Source: a bacterium (GTDB lineage Bacteria > Bacteroidota > Ignavibacteria > UBA10030). Taken from it: 33,889 bases of DNA. Position 1 is the first letter of the stretch; each line of letters starts with the position of its first letter. Shown here in pieces: positions 1-7,268 of this stretch. The stretch spans positions 1 to 33,889 of the forward strand of contig QYQB01000072.1 in the NCBI GenBank assembly GCA_007280275.1. Direction: 5' to 3'. The position numbers and the translations under genes were made by a program. The notes below the pieces were generated by a model, which worked only from the letters and a program-made list of their open reading frames with translations, made no database searches and had not been told where the DNA came from.

Positions 1-661
1 AAAAAAACACGGTCCACCCGGTCCCAGCAGAGAGGTTCGTGCCACTAGCGGCAATAGCGTAGAGATTCTTGTATATCAAGCCGTTGCTGGCCGGTGTCGA
101 GCTTGTGCGGTTTTGGGTGGAGAGAAAAACACCGGTCCCCGGAGTCCCGGGGAAGAGGTTCGTGCCGGACCCGCCACTGGCGGGGGAGACGGTGAGAGAC
201 AAGACATTGGGGTTCGTCAAGCCAGCATTGACAGCAGTCCAGCTTGTGCCGTTGTCGGTGGAAAGGAAGACACCGTAACCACCAGTCCCGGCAAAGAGAT
301 TCGTACCGGATACTGCAAGAGCATTGACATAAGGATACATCAAGCTAATACTAGTCCAGTTTGTTCCGTTATCGGTGGAACGAAGAACACCGTTGCCCTG
401 AGTCCCGGCAAAGAGATTGGTGCCAGAGACGGCAAGAGACAAGACCCAGGGGCCAGTTTTGAGAGCAGTCCAGCTTGTGCCATTGTTGCTCGAGAGAAAG
501 ACGCCGCCCTGAGCCCCGGCAAAGAGATTCGTACCGGTGAAGACAAGAGAGTTGACATTTCCTGCGTTCGGCCCACTGGTTTGGACCCATTGGGCAAGCA
601 ATGGATTCTGAGTAGTGAATAGGCAAAACACCACAAAGAGAAATCGGAAAGTGTTTTTCAT
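1..661 (-). CDS. Secreted repeat protein (BNR/Ycf48-like beta-propeller), partial
   Basis: An open minus-strand frame runs from ATG at 661-659 to the window edge with no stop, giving 220 codons of a longer protein. The start has a good ribosome site (AAGGAG, 7 nt before ATG). Residues 1-23 are a signal peptide (basic start, hydrophobic core, LLA|Q cleavage). The rest consists of tandem units of about 37-47 residues, each with GTNLFAG, then GVFLSTDNG and TSWT; GTN falls at residues 43, 80, 119, 166 and 207. This looks like the sortilin/BNR or photosystem-assembly-factor type of propeller blade common in secreted proteins of Ignavibacteria-like bacteria. A T9SS tail would be expected beyond the window, but that is inference. 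The cargo or ligand is unknown. Confidence 0.82.
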   Translation of the reverse strand, partial: MKNTFRFLFVVFCLFTTQNPLLAQWVQTSGPNAGNVNSLVFTGTNLFAGAQGGVFLSSNNGTSWTALKTGPWVLSLAVSGTNLFAGTQGNGVLRSTDNGTNWTSISLMYPYVNALAVSGTNLFAGTGGYGVFLSTDNGTSWTAVNAGLTNPNVLSLTVSPASGGSGTNLFPGTPGTGVFLSTQNRTSSTPASNGLIYKNLYAIAASGTNLSAGTGWTVFF

Positions 662-1007
662 CACGCTTCTCCTTCATTCCTGATGAAAACGCAACGGTGG
701 TGAACCAGAGTGCTACTGTAGTTAAGGATTTCGAAATCGCTGCCGATCAAGAGGTTGATCTGATGTGCTCCGTCCGTCGGACCGAAGTGCAGGTTGTCGC
801 AAGAGAAGAGCACGAGATCGTCTCTATGATCTACTCCACACAACCCCTCGAACAGCGAATCTGTCAGGTCAAAACGTAAAAAGCCGAATTGCCTTCTCAC
901 ATCTGGCAATTCGGCTTTCAACAATCTGAAACCGTTCGATATTTACTGGACTATGATCACCAAGTCCCCTTCCATACCGTTACATTTCCCCTACTTCACA
1001 GAATACG
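662..1007. other. Intergenic region with one terminator, no convincing gene
   Basis: This stretch separates the anti-sigma-like gene from the secreted repeat protein. It holds the minus-strand terminator described separately and the ribosome site of the repeat-protein gene. A short minus-strand frame (924-661) starts inside the terminator hairpin and has no recognisable features, so I do not call it. No clear promoter for the repeat-protein gene was seen. Confidence 0.6.
869..918 (-). terminator. Rho-independent terminator after the anti-sigma-like gene
   Basis: A perfect 14-bp stem (880-893 paired with 905-918, arm AAAGCCGAATTGCC) encloses an 11-nt loop. On the minus strand it is followed by a T-rich tract (TTTTTACGTTTT). 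It lies about 90 nt past the stop codon at 1008 and should end the 3333-1008 transcript before the secreted repeat-protein gene begins. Confidence 0.85.
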
Positions 1008-2234
1008 CTACCTCATTATTGAGGTTGGCGGGGTTCTCGCCGCCTGAGCTTTGATTTCTTCCGCAGATCTTGTGACGTTTGAGATGCGAAGTTCATCAAC
1101 GTAGCCAAGATCCCATACGCCCCAATTATTCAGATATGCATATGTGGGGGAACTCAAACAAGGGCAAAAATTCGCACTTGTGGACGCATCAACAACGCCG
1201 TTAACATATATTTTCGTTCCATCAGCCCCCCAAGTTACAGCTATATGGGTCCATTCATTTAGAGGGATCGTCGTTTTTCCATCAAAACTTTCATCTCTTT
1301 GTTCATCATTCCATACCCCCCATGCTACTTTACCTTTCTGAGTTAAACAGAGATTCCCAACGAAGCCCCATGGTGGAGAAGAGGTCACATCGAGCCATTG
1401 CAGGGCCAATATAGTAGAAGGTGGGCCCTGGCGTAGTCTTACCCACATTTCTACAGTGCCTTGACGCTCCCCCCAACCCAGAAGTGTATATTTGACATAA
1501 CTGTTCCTGACAATATTAATTGCTTGTCCGTAAGCCGGTAAACTACTTTCGAAAGTTGACGAGCCAAAGGCCATCCCCACTGTTGTTCCATTGAAATGGT
1601 CAAGGAGAGCAGTACTCGGATCCAGCTCGTACGGTGTCGCTGCCAAAGAAACGGCGGAGCCGCTTTTAGCTGGTGCAATAGCCTCCTTGCTTGTTGCGCT
1701 GCTAGCGAGTGGGATTTTGAGTACCCCTGCGTCAATTCCTGGTCCGATGTACTTTCTCCAGAGCTCCTCCCCATTCTTGTCTTGTACAATCAAGTACCCA
1801 TTCCATGCACGCACGTAGGCCGCATTCCTGTCAGTCGTGATGAGCTTGGGTACAAGGAGAATAGCTATCGTAAGGATCACGGCAAACGCAGCCGACCAAC
1901 GGATGGGGTACGCCTTGAATGATGTAACAAAGATCTGCACCGCCCGACGCCTCACCGGACTCAACGGGCCGCGTTCATCGACAAAAGGGAAGCGCACGAG
2001 ACGGGAGGACGCCTGCAGTGCTGGAAAGATGCTCTCAGCTTCCGTCTTTTGCAGCTCTTCGACCTCAGCATAGTACTCGCTAATCTCCTGGTGGCGCTTT
2101 GTACACCCGGCACACTGCTCAAGATGAGCGGCAATTTCGCCACGCCGTTCGTTTACCTCCGGCGCTCTCAGCACATAGAGGTCGAGAAGTCTCTCTTCCA
2201 GATGTTCCGTTGACGGTGTCACTTGCTCTTCCAT
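1008..2234 (-). CDS. Transmembrane anti-sigma-like protein with C-terminal LamG domain
   Basis: The protein has 408 residues. Near the N-terminus is a zinc-binding anti-sigma (zf-HC2) motif, H37-x3-C41-x2-C44, in a helical segment. One transmembrane helix lies at about 113-130. A linker follows, and residues 210-395 form a LamG/concanavalin-like jelly roll (DHFNGTT, GTVEMWVR, NEWTHIAVTWG, KIYVNGV, YVDELRIS). In the zf-HC2 family the cytoplasmic zinc domain holds a sigma factor inactive at the membrane; here the LamG part would face the periplasm and could bind a glycan or protein ligand. The gene follows the 2266-3333 gene after 31 bp, the usual sigma then anti-sigma order, and ends before a strong terminator. 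The regulatory role is inferred from the architecture. Confidence 0.78.
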   Translation of the reverse strand: MEEQVTPSTEHLEERLLDLYVLRAPEVNERRGEIAAHLEQCAGCTKRHQEISEYYAEVEELQKTEAESIFPALQASSRLVRFPFVDERGPLSPVRRRAVQIFVTSFKAYPIRWSAAFAVILTIAILLVPKLITTDRNAAYVRAWNGYLIVQDKNGEELWRKYIGPGIDAGVLKIPLASSATSKEAIAPAKSGSAVSLAATPYELDPSTALLDHFNGTTVGMAFGSSTFESSLPAYGQAINIVRNSYVKYTLLGWGERQGTVEMWVRLRQGPPSTILALQWLDVTSSPPWGFVGNLCLTQKGKVAWGVWNDEQRDESFDGKTTIPLNEWTHIAVTWGADGTKIYVNGVVDASTSANFCPCLSSPTYAYLNNWGVWDLGYVDELRISNVTRSAEEIKAQAARTPPTSIMR

Positions 2235-2265
2235 CCTAGTCCATGTAGTATGTACGTCACAATGA

Positions 2266-3333
2266 TCACAGCGCAGTCTCCTTGCGCCTAATTTTTTCGG
2301 ACAGCCCCTGTTTTGCAGCCCGGACGAAATGTTCCAGAATCGACTTATGGCGATTTATGTAGTCCTCCTTCGTCAACGCCGGCAAACTGCCAGACAGATA
2401 TTCAAAGTAAGGCTTACATTCATCGCGGCCATTCAGAACCAAATCCGAGAGGATGCCATTCGTCGCCTGAAGGTATGCCTCAAATACGTACTCCGTCATC
2501 TTACCGTTTCCCACATAGTGCGAAAACATGTCCTTACGAAGATTGGCGCACACAGCCCGTACCATCCGCGATGCATCCTCCTCTTGCAAGTCTTTCAGAG
2601 GTGAATCATCAGATTCCCGCTCAGGTTCCGCACCGAGCGCATACACTTCCTTCAGGAGGGTCGCTGCGCAAATAAGCGGAATGGTCCTCTGGTATTCTTG
2701 CTGATTCTGAAGAATATCGTGCAGTTTCTTCAGCATCGCTGGCATGGAATCATGAATGAGGATGATAAGCGAGAGTTGTTGCCTCAAGTACTCAAGGGGT
2801 GGATCAGGAAGGTGCAGGAGCAAATCTGACTCACAACATGCCAGCATTGTCTCGCCAAATTGGACATATTTTTCGAAGAGACGGGTTCTCGTCAGAGCAA
2901 TGTTGAGGTTGTGCAATATCTTGCCGAAGGTCGGGTCGGCTCCGCTGTGAATTCGGATCAGATTGACGTTCACGCTTCCAAAGACAATGCGTCGGAGCGT
3001 GCTGAGCAGGAGTGCATCAGAGCAGCAAGTGCTGTCTTCAATTTCCTTGTTGAAGAATCTTCTTATCTCGGTAAAGTTGCCGACGTTGTCTCGCACGAAA
3101 AGGTCTGCTATGCAGTCATAGACGACGTCGATTTGATTCAAACCCAACGATTCGAGGTTGATCTTGCCTTGAGCAATCCTTTTGCGAATCAATGGAAGGG
3201 CCAACGCGTAGCAAATACGTACAAGTTCCCGTACGTCATAGGGCGTATACACCCCTGAAAGGATGGATTGAAGAATTGTTCTGTGGGCAGAACTGAGGTT
3301 CACGGCGCTGTGCGATACACTTGGTATACCCAA
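2266..3333 (-). CDS. Unrecognised protein, possible divergent sigma-factor-like regulator
   Basis: A 355-codon frame with no family I can name with confidence. It is mostly helical, without signal peptide or membrane segment. Residues about 40-85 (IRKRIAQGKINLESLG, then DVVYDCIADLFVRD) loosely resemble sigma region 2, and LRRIVFGSVNVNLIRIH follows. Its position directly before a zf-HC2 anti-sigma-like gene supports a sigma-like role, but this is inference. There is no ATG near the start: TTG at 3333 is the outermost possible start (an in-frame TGA sits at 3360-3358), and GTG at 3303 is the next. A promoter-like TACGTTTG overlaps the TTG codon; if it is used, GTG at 3303 must be the real start (345 residues). 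Confidence 0.65.
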   Translation of the reverse strand: MGIPSVSHSAVNLSSAHRTILQSILSGVYTPYDVRELVRICYALALPLIRKRIAQGKINLESLGLNQIDVVYDCIADLFVRDNVGNFTEIRRFFNKEIEDSTCCSDALLLSTLRRIVFGSVNVNLIRIHSGADPTFGKILHNLNIALTRTRLFEKYVQFGETMLACCESDLLLHLPDPPLEYLRQQLSLIILIHDSMPAMLKKLHDILQNQQEYQRTIPLICAATLLKEVYALGAEPERESDDSPLKDLQEEDASRMVRAVCANLRKDMFSHYVGNGKMTEYVFEAYLQATNGILSDLVLNGRDECKPYFEYLSGSLPALTKEDYINRHKSILEHFVRAAKQGLSEKIRRKETAL

Positions 3334-3361
3334 ACGTAGGGATTTGCTTCCCGGGATTCAA
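3331..3361 (-). promoter_or_regulatory. Bacteroidota-type promoter candidate for the sigma-like gene
   Basis: On the minus strand TTG (3361-3359) is followed after 20 nt by TACGTTTG (3338-3331), an exact match to the TAnnTTTG element of Bacteroidota housekeeping promoters. Transcription would start near 3325. That would leave the TTG codon at 3333 outside the message and favour GTG at 3303 as start. It was found by eye only. Confidence 0.45.
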
Positions 3362-3657
3362 CACAAAGAAGCAGATACCGGTGGGACGAAAAAGCCCGGG
3401 GGGAATTTCACTCCGCAGAAACTTTCATCGCGAGATATACGTGGGACACGAGCCTTGGCTTTCTTCCTGATGCTCCAGGAACCGCTCCACGTCTATTGCG
3501 GCCATACAAACCACGAAAGTGGCTTGAAACCTAAGAACCAAGTCTCCATGCTGGAAGAAGATTCTCAAATAATTACAAGTTTGTCAGAAATGGAAAAACT
3601 CTGAAACTGACCCAGCTTCCCGAACGTCAAAATCGCGCCAGCTCTAACTCGATCATG

Positions 3658-3732
3658 AAGCACGAATTTTCAGGGTGCAGAAGATTCCCTTTAGGGCTAC
3701 ATGAAATTGCCAATCGATTTTTTGGAACCTTC
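3658..3732. repeat. Dispersed structured repeat, copy 1
   Basis: It shares its first 21 bases exactly with 8934-8954 and then remains about 80-85% identical through the TGCCAATCGA segment, in the same orientation. Flanking arms can pair: GAAGATTCC (3680-3688) with GGAACCTTC (3724-3732), 8 of 9 positions. The enclosed part contains CCCTTTAGGG and TGCCAATCGA. No transposase is adjacent. It may be a REP-like or other non-autonomous element. Confidence 0.65.
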
Positions 3733-3746
3733 GATTGGCAATTTCA
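3702..3746. repeat. Perfect 16-bp inverted repeat
   Basis: The arm TGAAATTGCCAATCGA (3702-3717) and its exact reverse complement (3731-3746) flank a 13-nt spacer that begins with six T. No T-run follows either arm, so it is not a standard terminator. It overlaps the end of repeat copy 1, whose right arm shares two bases with it. The second repeat copy does not have this perfect inverted extension. Confidence 0.7.
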
Positions 3747-3951
3747 ATCAATCCCCCTATTCGAAATGCTTCGTCGAACTTAGCCAACGCGTGGGGTCGG
3801 CCCCCCTCCGGCCACTCCTTGATCGATGTCGCATTCCGTCTCTCGACATCTTGCCTGCCAGCAGGTTCCCGCCGCACTCACCAACTTAAGCCTATCCTAC
3901 AATTGCCATCTGGCATTCCTACAAATTCGACATAGACCGTCGCGCGATGAA

Positions 3952-5040
3952 TCAACCGGGCGTGCCCCGCCCACTTTGCTGGATGCGTGAAACCTGAACC
4001 CAATAGTGAAAGGCTTCAAGTTGCCGAAGCTTCTTCAACCGATTCAGAATTTCGTACGCGCCGGAGAGTTCGGTCTTGAAAAGGCCCTCATCCTTCGACG
4101 ATTCATAACGCATCTCATCAAGAGAGAGACCAGCATCCCCTTTTTGCACTATGGCTGCCAGGAGTGCAATCTTCGAAGCTGCTACGCGGGCTTGATCGAT
4201 CCTAAAAGGAACTCCTAATAGATGATTCTCGATCTGCTTCAATCCAGCGGCGATTTCGGCCGTCTCGGTGTTCGACACGGATCCCTTCAAGAGACATTGA
4301 GACACGAGATAACTCGATTGAATGGTGTCCTGGAGTGAAGCCTCCGGGCTATATTTTGGCCTGCGAAATCCGCTTTCCTGCGCTTGTGTGGCATTGTAGG
4401 CGTCGATCATGATCCTGACGTCACTGCAGTTATCGAACAACTCGCCTATGTCGAAGAGTTGCTTGATAATCTCCATCGATTTGCCAACACCAAAAGGAAT
4501 CCCCACTGTGTGCGGGGCGAACACGGTCAGCTTGTCGCCGAGGATTCCTTCACGTGACGGCGTTTGGACGGCCAAATCACCATCTGTCTCGAATAGCTTG
4601 CTGGCTATGGATCGCTTCTCCAGTTTGGGGTATGTATGGCTCAGTTCCAGAGTGTCCAAGAGAACATAGCTTTCTCGGCGATCGACTGTAGAAGGATAAA
4701 AGAACTTGAAATGCCTTTTCGGAATGGCCCTTCTCTTGCGGATATTTTCCTCGACTCGTACAAATCGTGACTTCTCAATGAGGTTTGAGAGCTCATCCAG
4801 GGAAAAAGCACCAACGACATCGAGATCGGTGGAAAGGCGTCGATGGTCAGGCAGAATGAGGTGAAGCGATGTGCCGCCTTTGAAGACGAATTCTTTTCCG
4901 CTTTCTGCGAGGTGGTGCAGCAATTCGAACACATAGATCTGCTTTTCTATCAGACCAGGATCCACGCCTTTATAGGCCTTGCGCTTTTCCTGAATCCACT
5001 CTCTCGAAAACGATTTGTCAATGATCACAGTTGCCCCCAT
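3952..5040 (-). CDS. abiEii: AbiEii-type nucleotidyltransferase toxin
   Basis: About 362 residues. The nucleotidyltransferase core is visible: F-K-G-G-T-S-L at about 53-59 and R-R-L-S-T-D-L-D at about 67-74 (the metal-binding DxD), followed by a GDKL motif and the DIGELFD segment typical of AbiEii/AbiGii toxins. Proteins of this family form type IV-like toxin-antitoxin pairs; the related mycobacterial MenT enzymes add nucleotides to tRNA acceptor ends. The ATG at 5040-5038 overlaps the upstream stop as TGATG, which implies translational coupling and favours it over the GTG one codon earlier. Roles in phage abortive infection or in plasmid or island maintenance are known for the family and not shown here. 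Confidence 0.88.
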   Translation of the reverse strand: MGATVIIDKSFSREWIQEKRKAYKGVDPGLIEKQIYVFELLHHLAESGKEFVFKGGTSLHLILPDHRRLSTDLDVVGAFSLDELSNLIEKSRFVRVEENIRKRRAIPKRHFKFFYPSTVDRRESYVLLDTLELSHTYPKLEKRSIASKLFETDGDLAVQTPSREGILGDKLTVFAPHTVGIPFGVGKSMEIIKQLFDIGELFDNCSDVRIMIDAYNATQAQESGFRRPKYSPEASLQDTIQSSYLVSQCLLKGSVSNTETAEIAAGLKQIENHLLGVPFRIDQARVAASKIALLAAIVQKGDAGLSLDEMRYESSKDEGLFKTELSGAYEILNRLKKLRQLEAFHYWVQVSRIQQSGRGTPG

Positions 5041-5756
5041 CACATGATGATCAGGTCTTTGTGCTCGGAAAACAGGTTCACCATGGAAGCCTTGACCTTC
5101 CGGCGCTCAGCATAGCGGAGCAACCTCCCCATGTTGATGCGATGGGCTAAGACGATGTTTTCGAATATCCGCTTAAATTCCGCGAGATCCATGAGGAACA
5201 GCCGATCTTTTTCCAGATACAGGTCGATAAGGATTTTTTCGATTTTCGCGTAGTGAGCGTCGACCGGTTCTTCCGTAATAAGTTGACGGACAATGATCCG
5301 CCGCCCGGAGGCGGAAACGTACCTCTCGACTTCCGTCTGCTTGGGATTGGCATAGGCTGAATGCTTCGAATCCTGCAGATAGTCTGTCACAGGCACGATG
5401 GCGTCCATTTCAGTATAGATAAACGTCGTAAAACGGCCCATGAGGTGATGTGCAAACGGCTGAAGCTGCTGGGTGCTCCAGACGGAAAACTGCAATTGAG
5501 GAAATTGTTTTTCAACCTGCCGGGCAAGGGCTTTTATGGGATCATAGCGTGGTTCGAACGCTGTCGCGATCGTGGAGTACCATCTCCTTCCAGCATCGAA
5601 GAGCATTTCAGCCTCTACAAGACGGTAGAGCGTTGTGTGCAGGGATGCCGGCGGAATCTTTCGGTCGCTTCGAAGCCTGTTTCTCAATCCTTGGACGCTT
5701 GCGTATTTTGCATGATTGAGAGCCTGGAGGATTGCGTTTTTGAGCGTCTTTGTGAT
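5040..5756 (-). CDS. abiEi: AbiEi-type antitoxin (DUF6577-like), probable non-ATG start
   Basis: This is the first gene of the toxin-antitoxin operon. From TTG at 5687 the frame gives 215 residues, but it stays open upstream and encodes convincing helix-turn-helix sequence (LKNAILQALNHAKYASVQGL) before that codon. No ATG, GTG or TTG occurs in frame there. The best ribosome site, GAGGT at 5765-5761, lies 4 nt before an ATC codon at 5756-5754, which would give 238 residues. The N-terminal winged helix would bind the operator; the C-terminal part should neutralise the partner toxin, as in other AbiEi proteins. The ATC start could be real, a recent mutation or a consensus error. Confidence 0.78.
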   Translation of the reverse strand: MTKTLKNAILQALNHAKYASVQGLRNRLRSDRKIPPASLHTTLYRLVEAEMLFDAGRRWYSTIATAFEPRYDPIKALARQVEKQFPQLQFSVWSTQQLQPFAHHLMGRFTTFIYTEMDAIVPVTDYLQDSKHSAYANPKQTEVERYVSASGRRIIVRQLITEEPVDAHYAKIEKILIDLYLEKDRLFLMDLAEFKRIFENIVLAHRINMGRLLRYAERRKVKASMVNLFSEHKDLIIM

Positions 5757-6201
5757 GGTTACCTCATGTATGATTAAGGCACATTCGAATATATGTGCCG
5801 TAATTATACAACAATTATTGGATTGTTACAACTACCAGGCAGACGGGGTGCGGCGTATCAATGGTCCGTTCGCGGTCGACATTTTGATCCGACAAATCAG
5901 GGAAATGCCGGAATAAGTGTCATCGGCCAAGCGTCAACTCAAGCAGTATGCACGCATTTACATGGTGCTCGAGGATCCCGTTAGCGCTACTGCACTCCTC
6001 CCTGAATTTCTCACTTCACTAACCGGCGTTCGTTAGTCGTCACTCACAACGCCTGCCAATTGCCTTCCTCCGCCTTTCAAACCGCTGTAAGAAATCTGTC
6101 GCATGTATGATCCTCGCGGGTCACACGACTCATCGCGGGAAGCCCGTAGGTTAGTGACCAAGTTCGAGCTTCAAAACCATTCTCATAGAAATCACCTTTC
6201 C
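5757..6201. other. Intergenic region between xpf-like gene and AbiE operon
   Basis: About 445 bp. The part nearest the AbiE operon carries its promoter and dyad (5778-5831). The rest shows no coding frame with a ribosome site, only a weak 6-bp dyad at 6018-6037. No terminator for the nuclease gene was found. Confidence 0.5.
5778..5831 (-). promoter_or_regulatory. AbiE operon promoter with dyad operator candidate
   Basis: On the minus strand TTGTAA (5831-5826) is followed after exactly 17 nt by TATAAT (5808-5803), close to the sigma-70 consensus. Directly downstream, over the predicted start point, lies the inverted repeat GGCACAT-N8-ATGTGCC (5799-5793 and 5784-5778). A second, shorter dyad, ACAAT-N6-ATTGT (5826-5811), lies between the two promoter boxes. 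AbiEi antitoxins are known to repress their own operon through inverted repeats, so these are the likely sites. Confidence 0.7.
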
Positions 6202-6861
6202 TTACGGAGTAACTGACCAGCGGATTGATTGAGCCGTTTTAATTCCGATTCCATGAACTTCTGCCAATCGGGCGGTCGTTGCCGTCACCACGGCTTCAAC
6301 ACTGTCAAAGGTCTCCAGGAGTCGGTTGGCGCGCCCCGGTCCCACCCCGGGCAACCCTTGAAGGATATATAGTTGGAGTTTCCGTTTTCCTCGGGGCCGC
6401 TTTCCTCTTCGAGGGAAACTTTGGCGTGGAACGGCGCCCGTCTGCCGCGCTGCATAAAGCATGAGGCGAGCGCTCTCAAGCGGATCCTTCGATCTCAAAA
6501 CCGGTATGCCAAGAATTATCGTCAAGGTGATGAGCGCGCCTTGAATCGCTTCACGCCGCATGCGGCTGCGTATCAAATCGTCAGCCGTTCCTTCAAGAAT
6601 CACCGCACTTCGCGTCGGGCAAGACGCAAGCCGGGATGCCTGCTGAAACAACCGACCGTCTTTGATTGAGCTGGCGAGGTCTCCAAACGTTTTCCTCTCG
6701 ATCAGAAGATTTCCGTTTATGTAGTAGTCACCAAGTTTAAGCCGCCGAACTTCGACCACCAGACCATCTATCTCTCTGAGTGCGTGAACGACTTCAGAAC
6801 CGGCCTCGCGATCGTCAACAACGACTGGGATCATTGGAGAAATCTTCTTCTCTTCCTTCAT
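6202..6861 (-). CDS. xpf: Short XPF/ERCC4-type structure-specific nuclease
   Basis: 219 residues. The ERCC4 nuclease domain covers about 11-140 with its hallmark residues: D16-D17-R-E, G44-D45-Y, and E55-R56-K57 followed by DLASSI. A basic linker (about 148-165) leads to a tandem helix-hairpin-helix region at about 168-215 (LPGVGPGRANRLL, VHGIGIKTAQSI). This is the compact form without helicase, as in crenarchaeal XPF, which cuts 3'-flap and branched DNA. XPF-type enzymes are uncommon in bacteria, so gene transfer is possible. ATG at 6861 has AAGGA almost touching it; ATG at 6834 (MIPVVVDD) is an alternative start. It stands alone between long gaps, beside a toxin-antitoxin pair. Confidence 0.85.
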   Translation of the reverse strand: MKEEKKISPMIPVVVDDREAGSEVVHALREIDGLVVEVRRLKLGDYYINGNLLIERKTFGDLASSIKDGRLFQQASRLASCPTRSAVILEGTADDLIRSRMRREAIQGALITLTIILGIPVLRSKDPLESARLMLYAARQTGAVPRQSFPRRGKRPRGKRKLQLYILQGLPGVGPGRANRLLETFDSVEAVVTATTARLAEVHGIGIKTAQSIRWSVTP

Positions 6862-7268
6862 ATCCTTGGAAGACCGGTGATCTTAAGTTGAGTGGGAAAC
6901 CGCGATAAGGGGCGATGAGGGACTTGGCTGAGGGGGTTGCATCATATGCGGTGCAACATACGCTTTGCCTAGTTACATGTCAAGTTCGTCCAATTGGCAG
7001 AATCAATGCTTCCTATCGTCAAACGCTGCTTGCTCTGCCGGAGCTCTGTGAACGCGGAAGGCGTCATGACACCTTAGAGGATATGCCGAGACGCGTTCAG
7101 TGCAATCCATCTCGATCATGAGCGCGCTACGAACGCCCTCTTTCGCGCATTTGCCACCTGATCAGATGGAACTGCCAACGCAAGTATGGATTCGGGTCAA
7201 TCAGGACAGGTTCAAGGATCTACCTTTTCGTGCGTGAATTCGATCGTAGGGGGTGAAGCGGAAGATGA
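6862..7268. other. Intergenic region without a convincing gene
   Basis: About 400 bp between the AAA+ ATPase gene and the nuclease gene. A 39-codon plus-strand frame (7118-7237) has a protein-like composition but no ribosome site or known relative, so I do not call it. No terminator, repeat or promoter of note was seen. Confidence 0.45.

Larger units (their letters stand above)
3334..3951. other. Intergenic region with structured repeat, no convincing gene
   Basis: About 620 bp lie between the AbiE operon end and the sigma-like gene. The region carries the promoter candidate at 3331-3361, one copy of the dispersed repeat (3658-3732) and a perfect 16-bp inverted repeat (3702-3746). Short open frames exist on both strands but none has a ribosome site plus recognisable protein character. 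It reads as accessory or scarred DNA. Confidence 0.55.

Noticed and set aside
113-622. 169-codon plus-strand frame
   Set aside because: It is antisense to the repeat-protein gene, and its internal repeats mirror that gene's repeats.
661-924. 87-codon minus-strand frame before the secreted repeat-protein gene
   Set aside because: It starts inside a strong terminator hairpin, has no ribosome site and no recognisable protein features.
3702-3746. The 16-bp inverted repeat as a terminator
   Set aside because: Neither arm is followed by a T-tract, and it lies over 200 bp past the AbiEii stop.
6018-6037. Inverted repeat ACTAAC-N8-GTTAGT as terminator of the nuclease gene
   Set aside because: The stem is only 6 bp, no T-run follows, and it lies more than 150 bp past the stop.
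7118-7237. 39-codon plus-strand small gene
   Set aside because: Its composition is protein-like, but there is no ribosome site, promoter or known relative, and all accepted neighbours are on the other strand.
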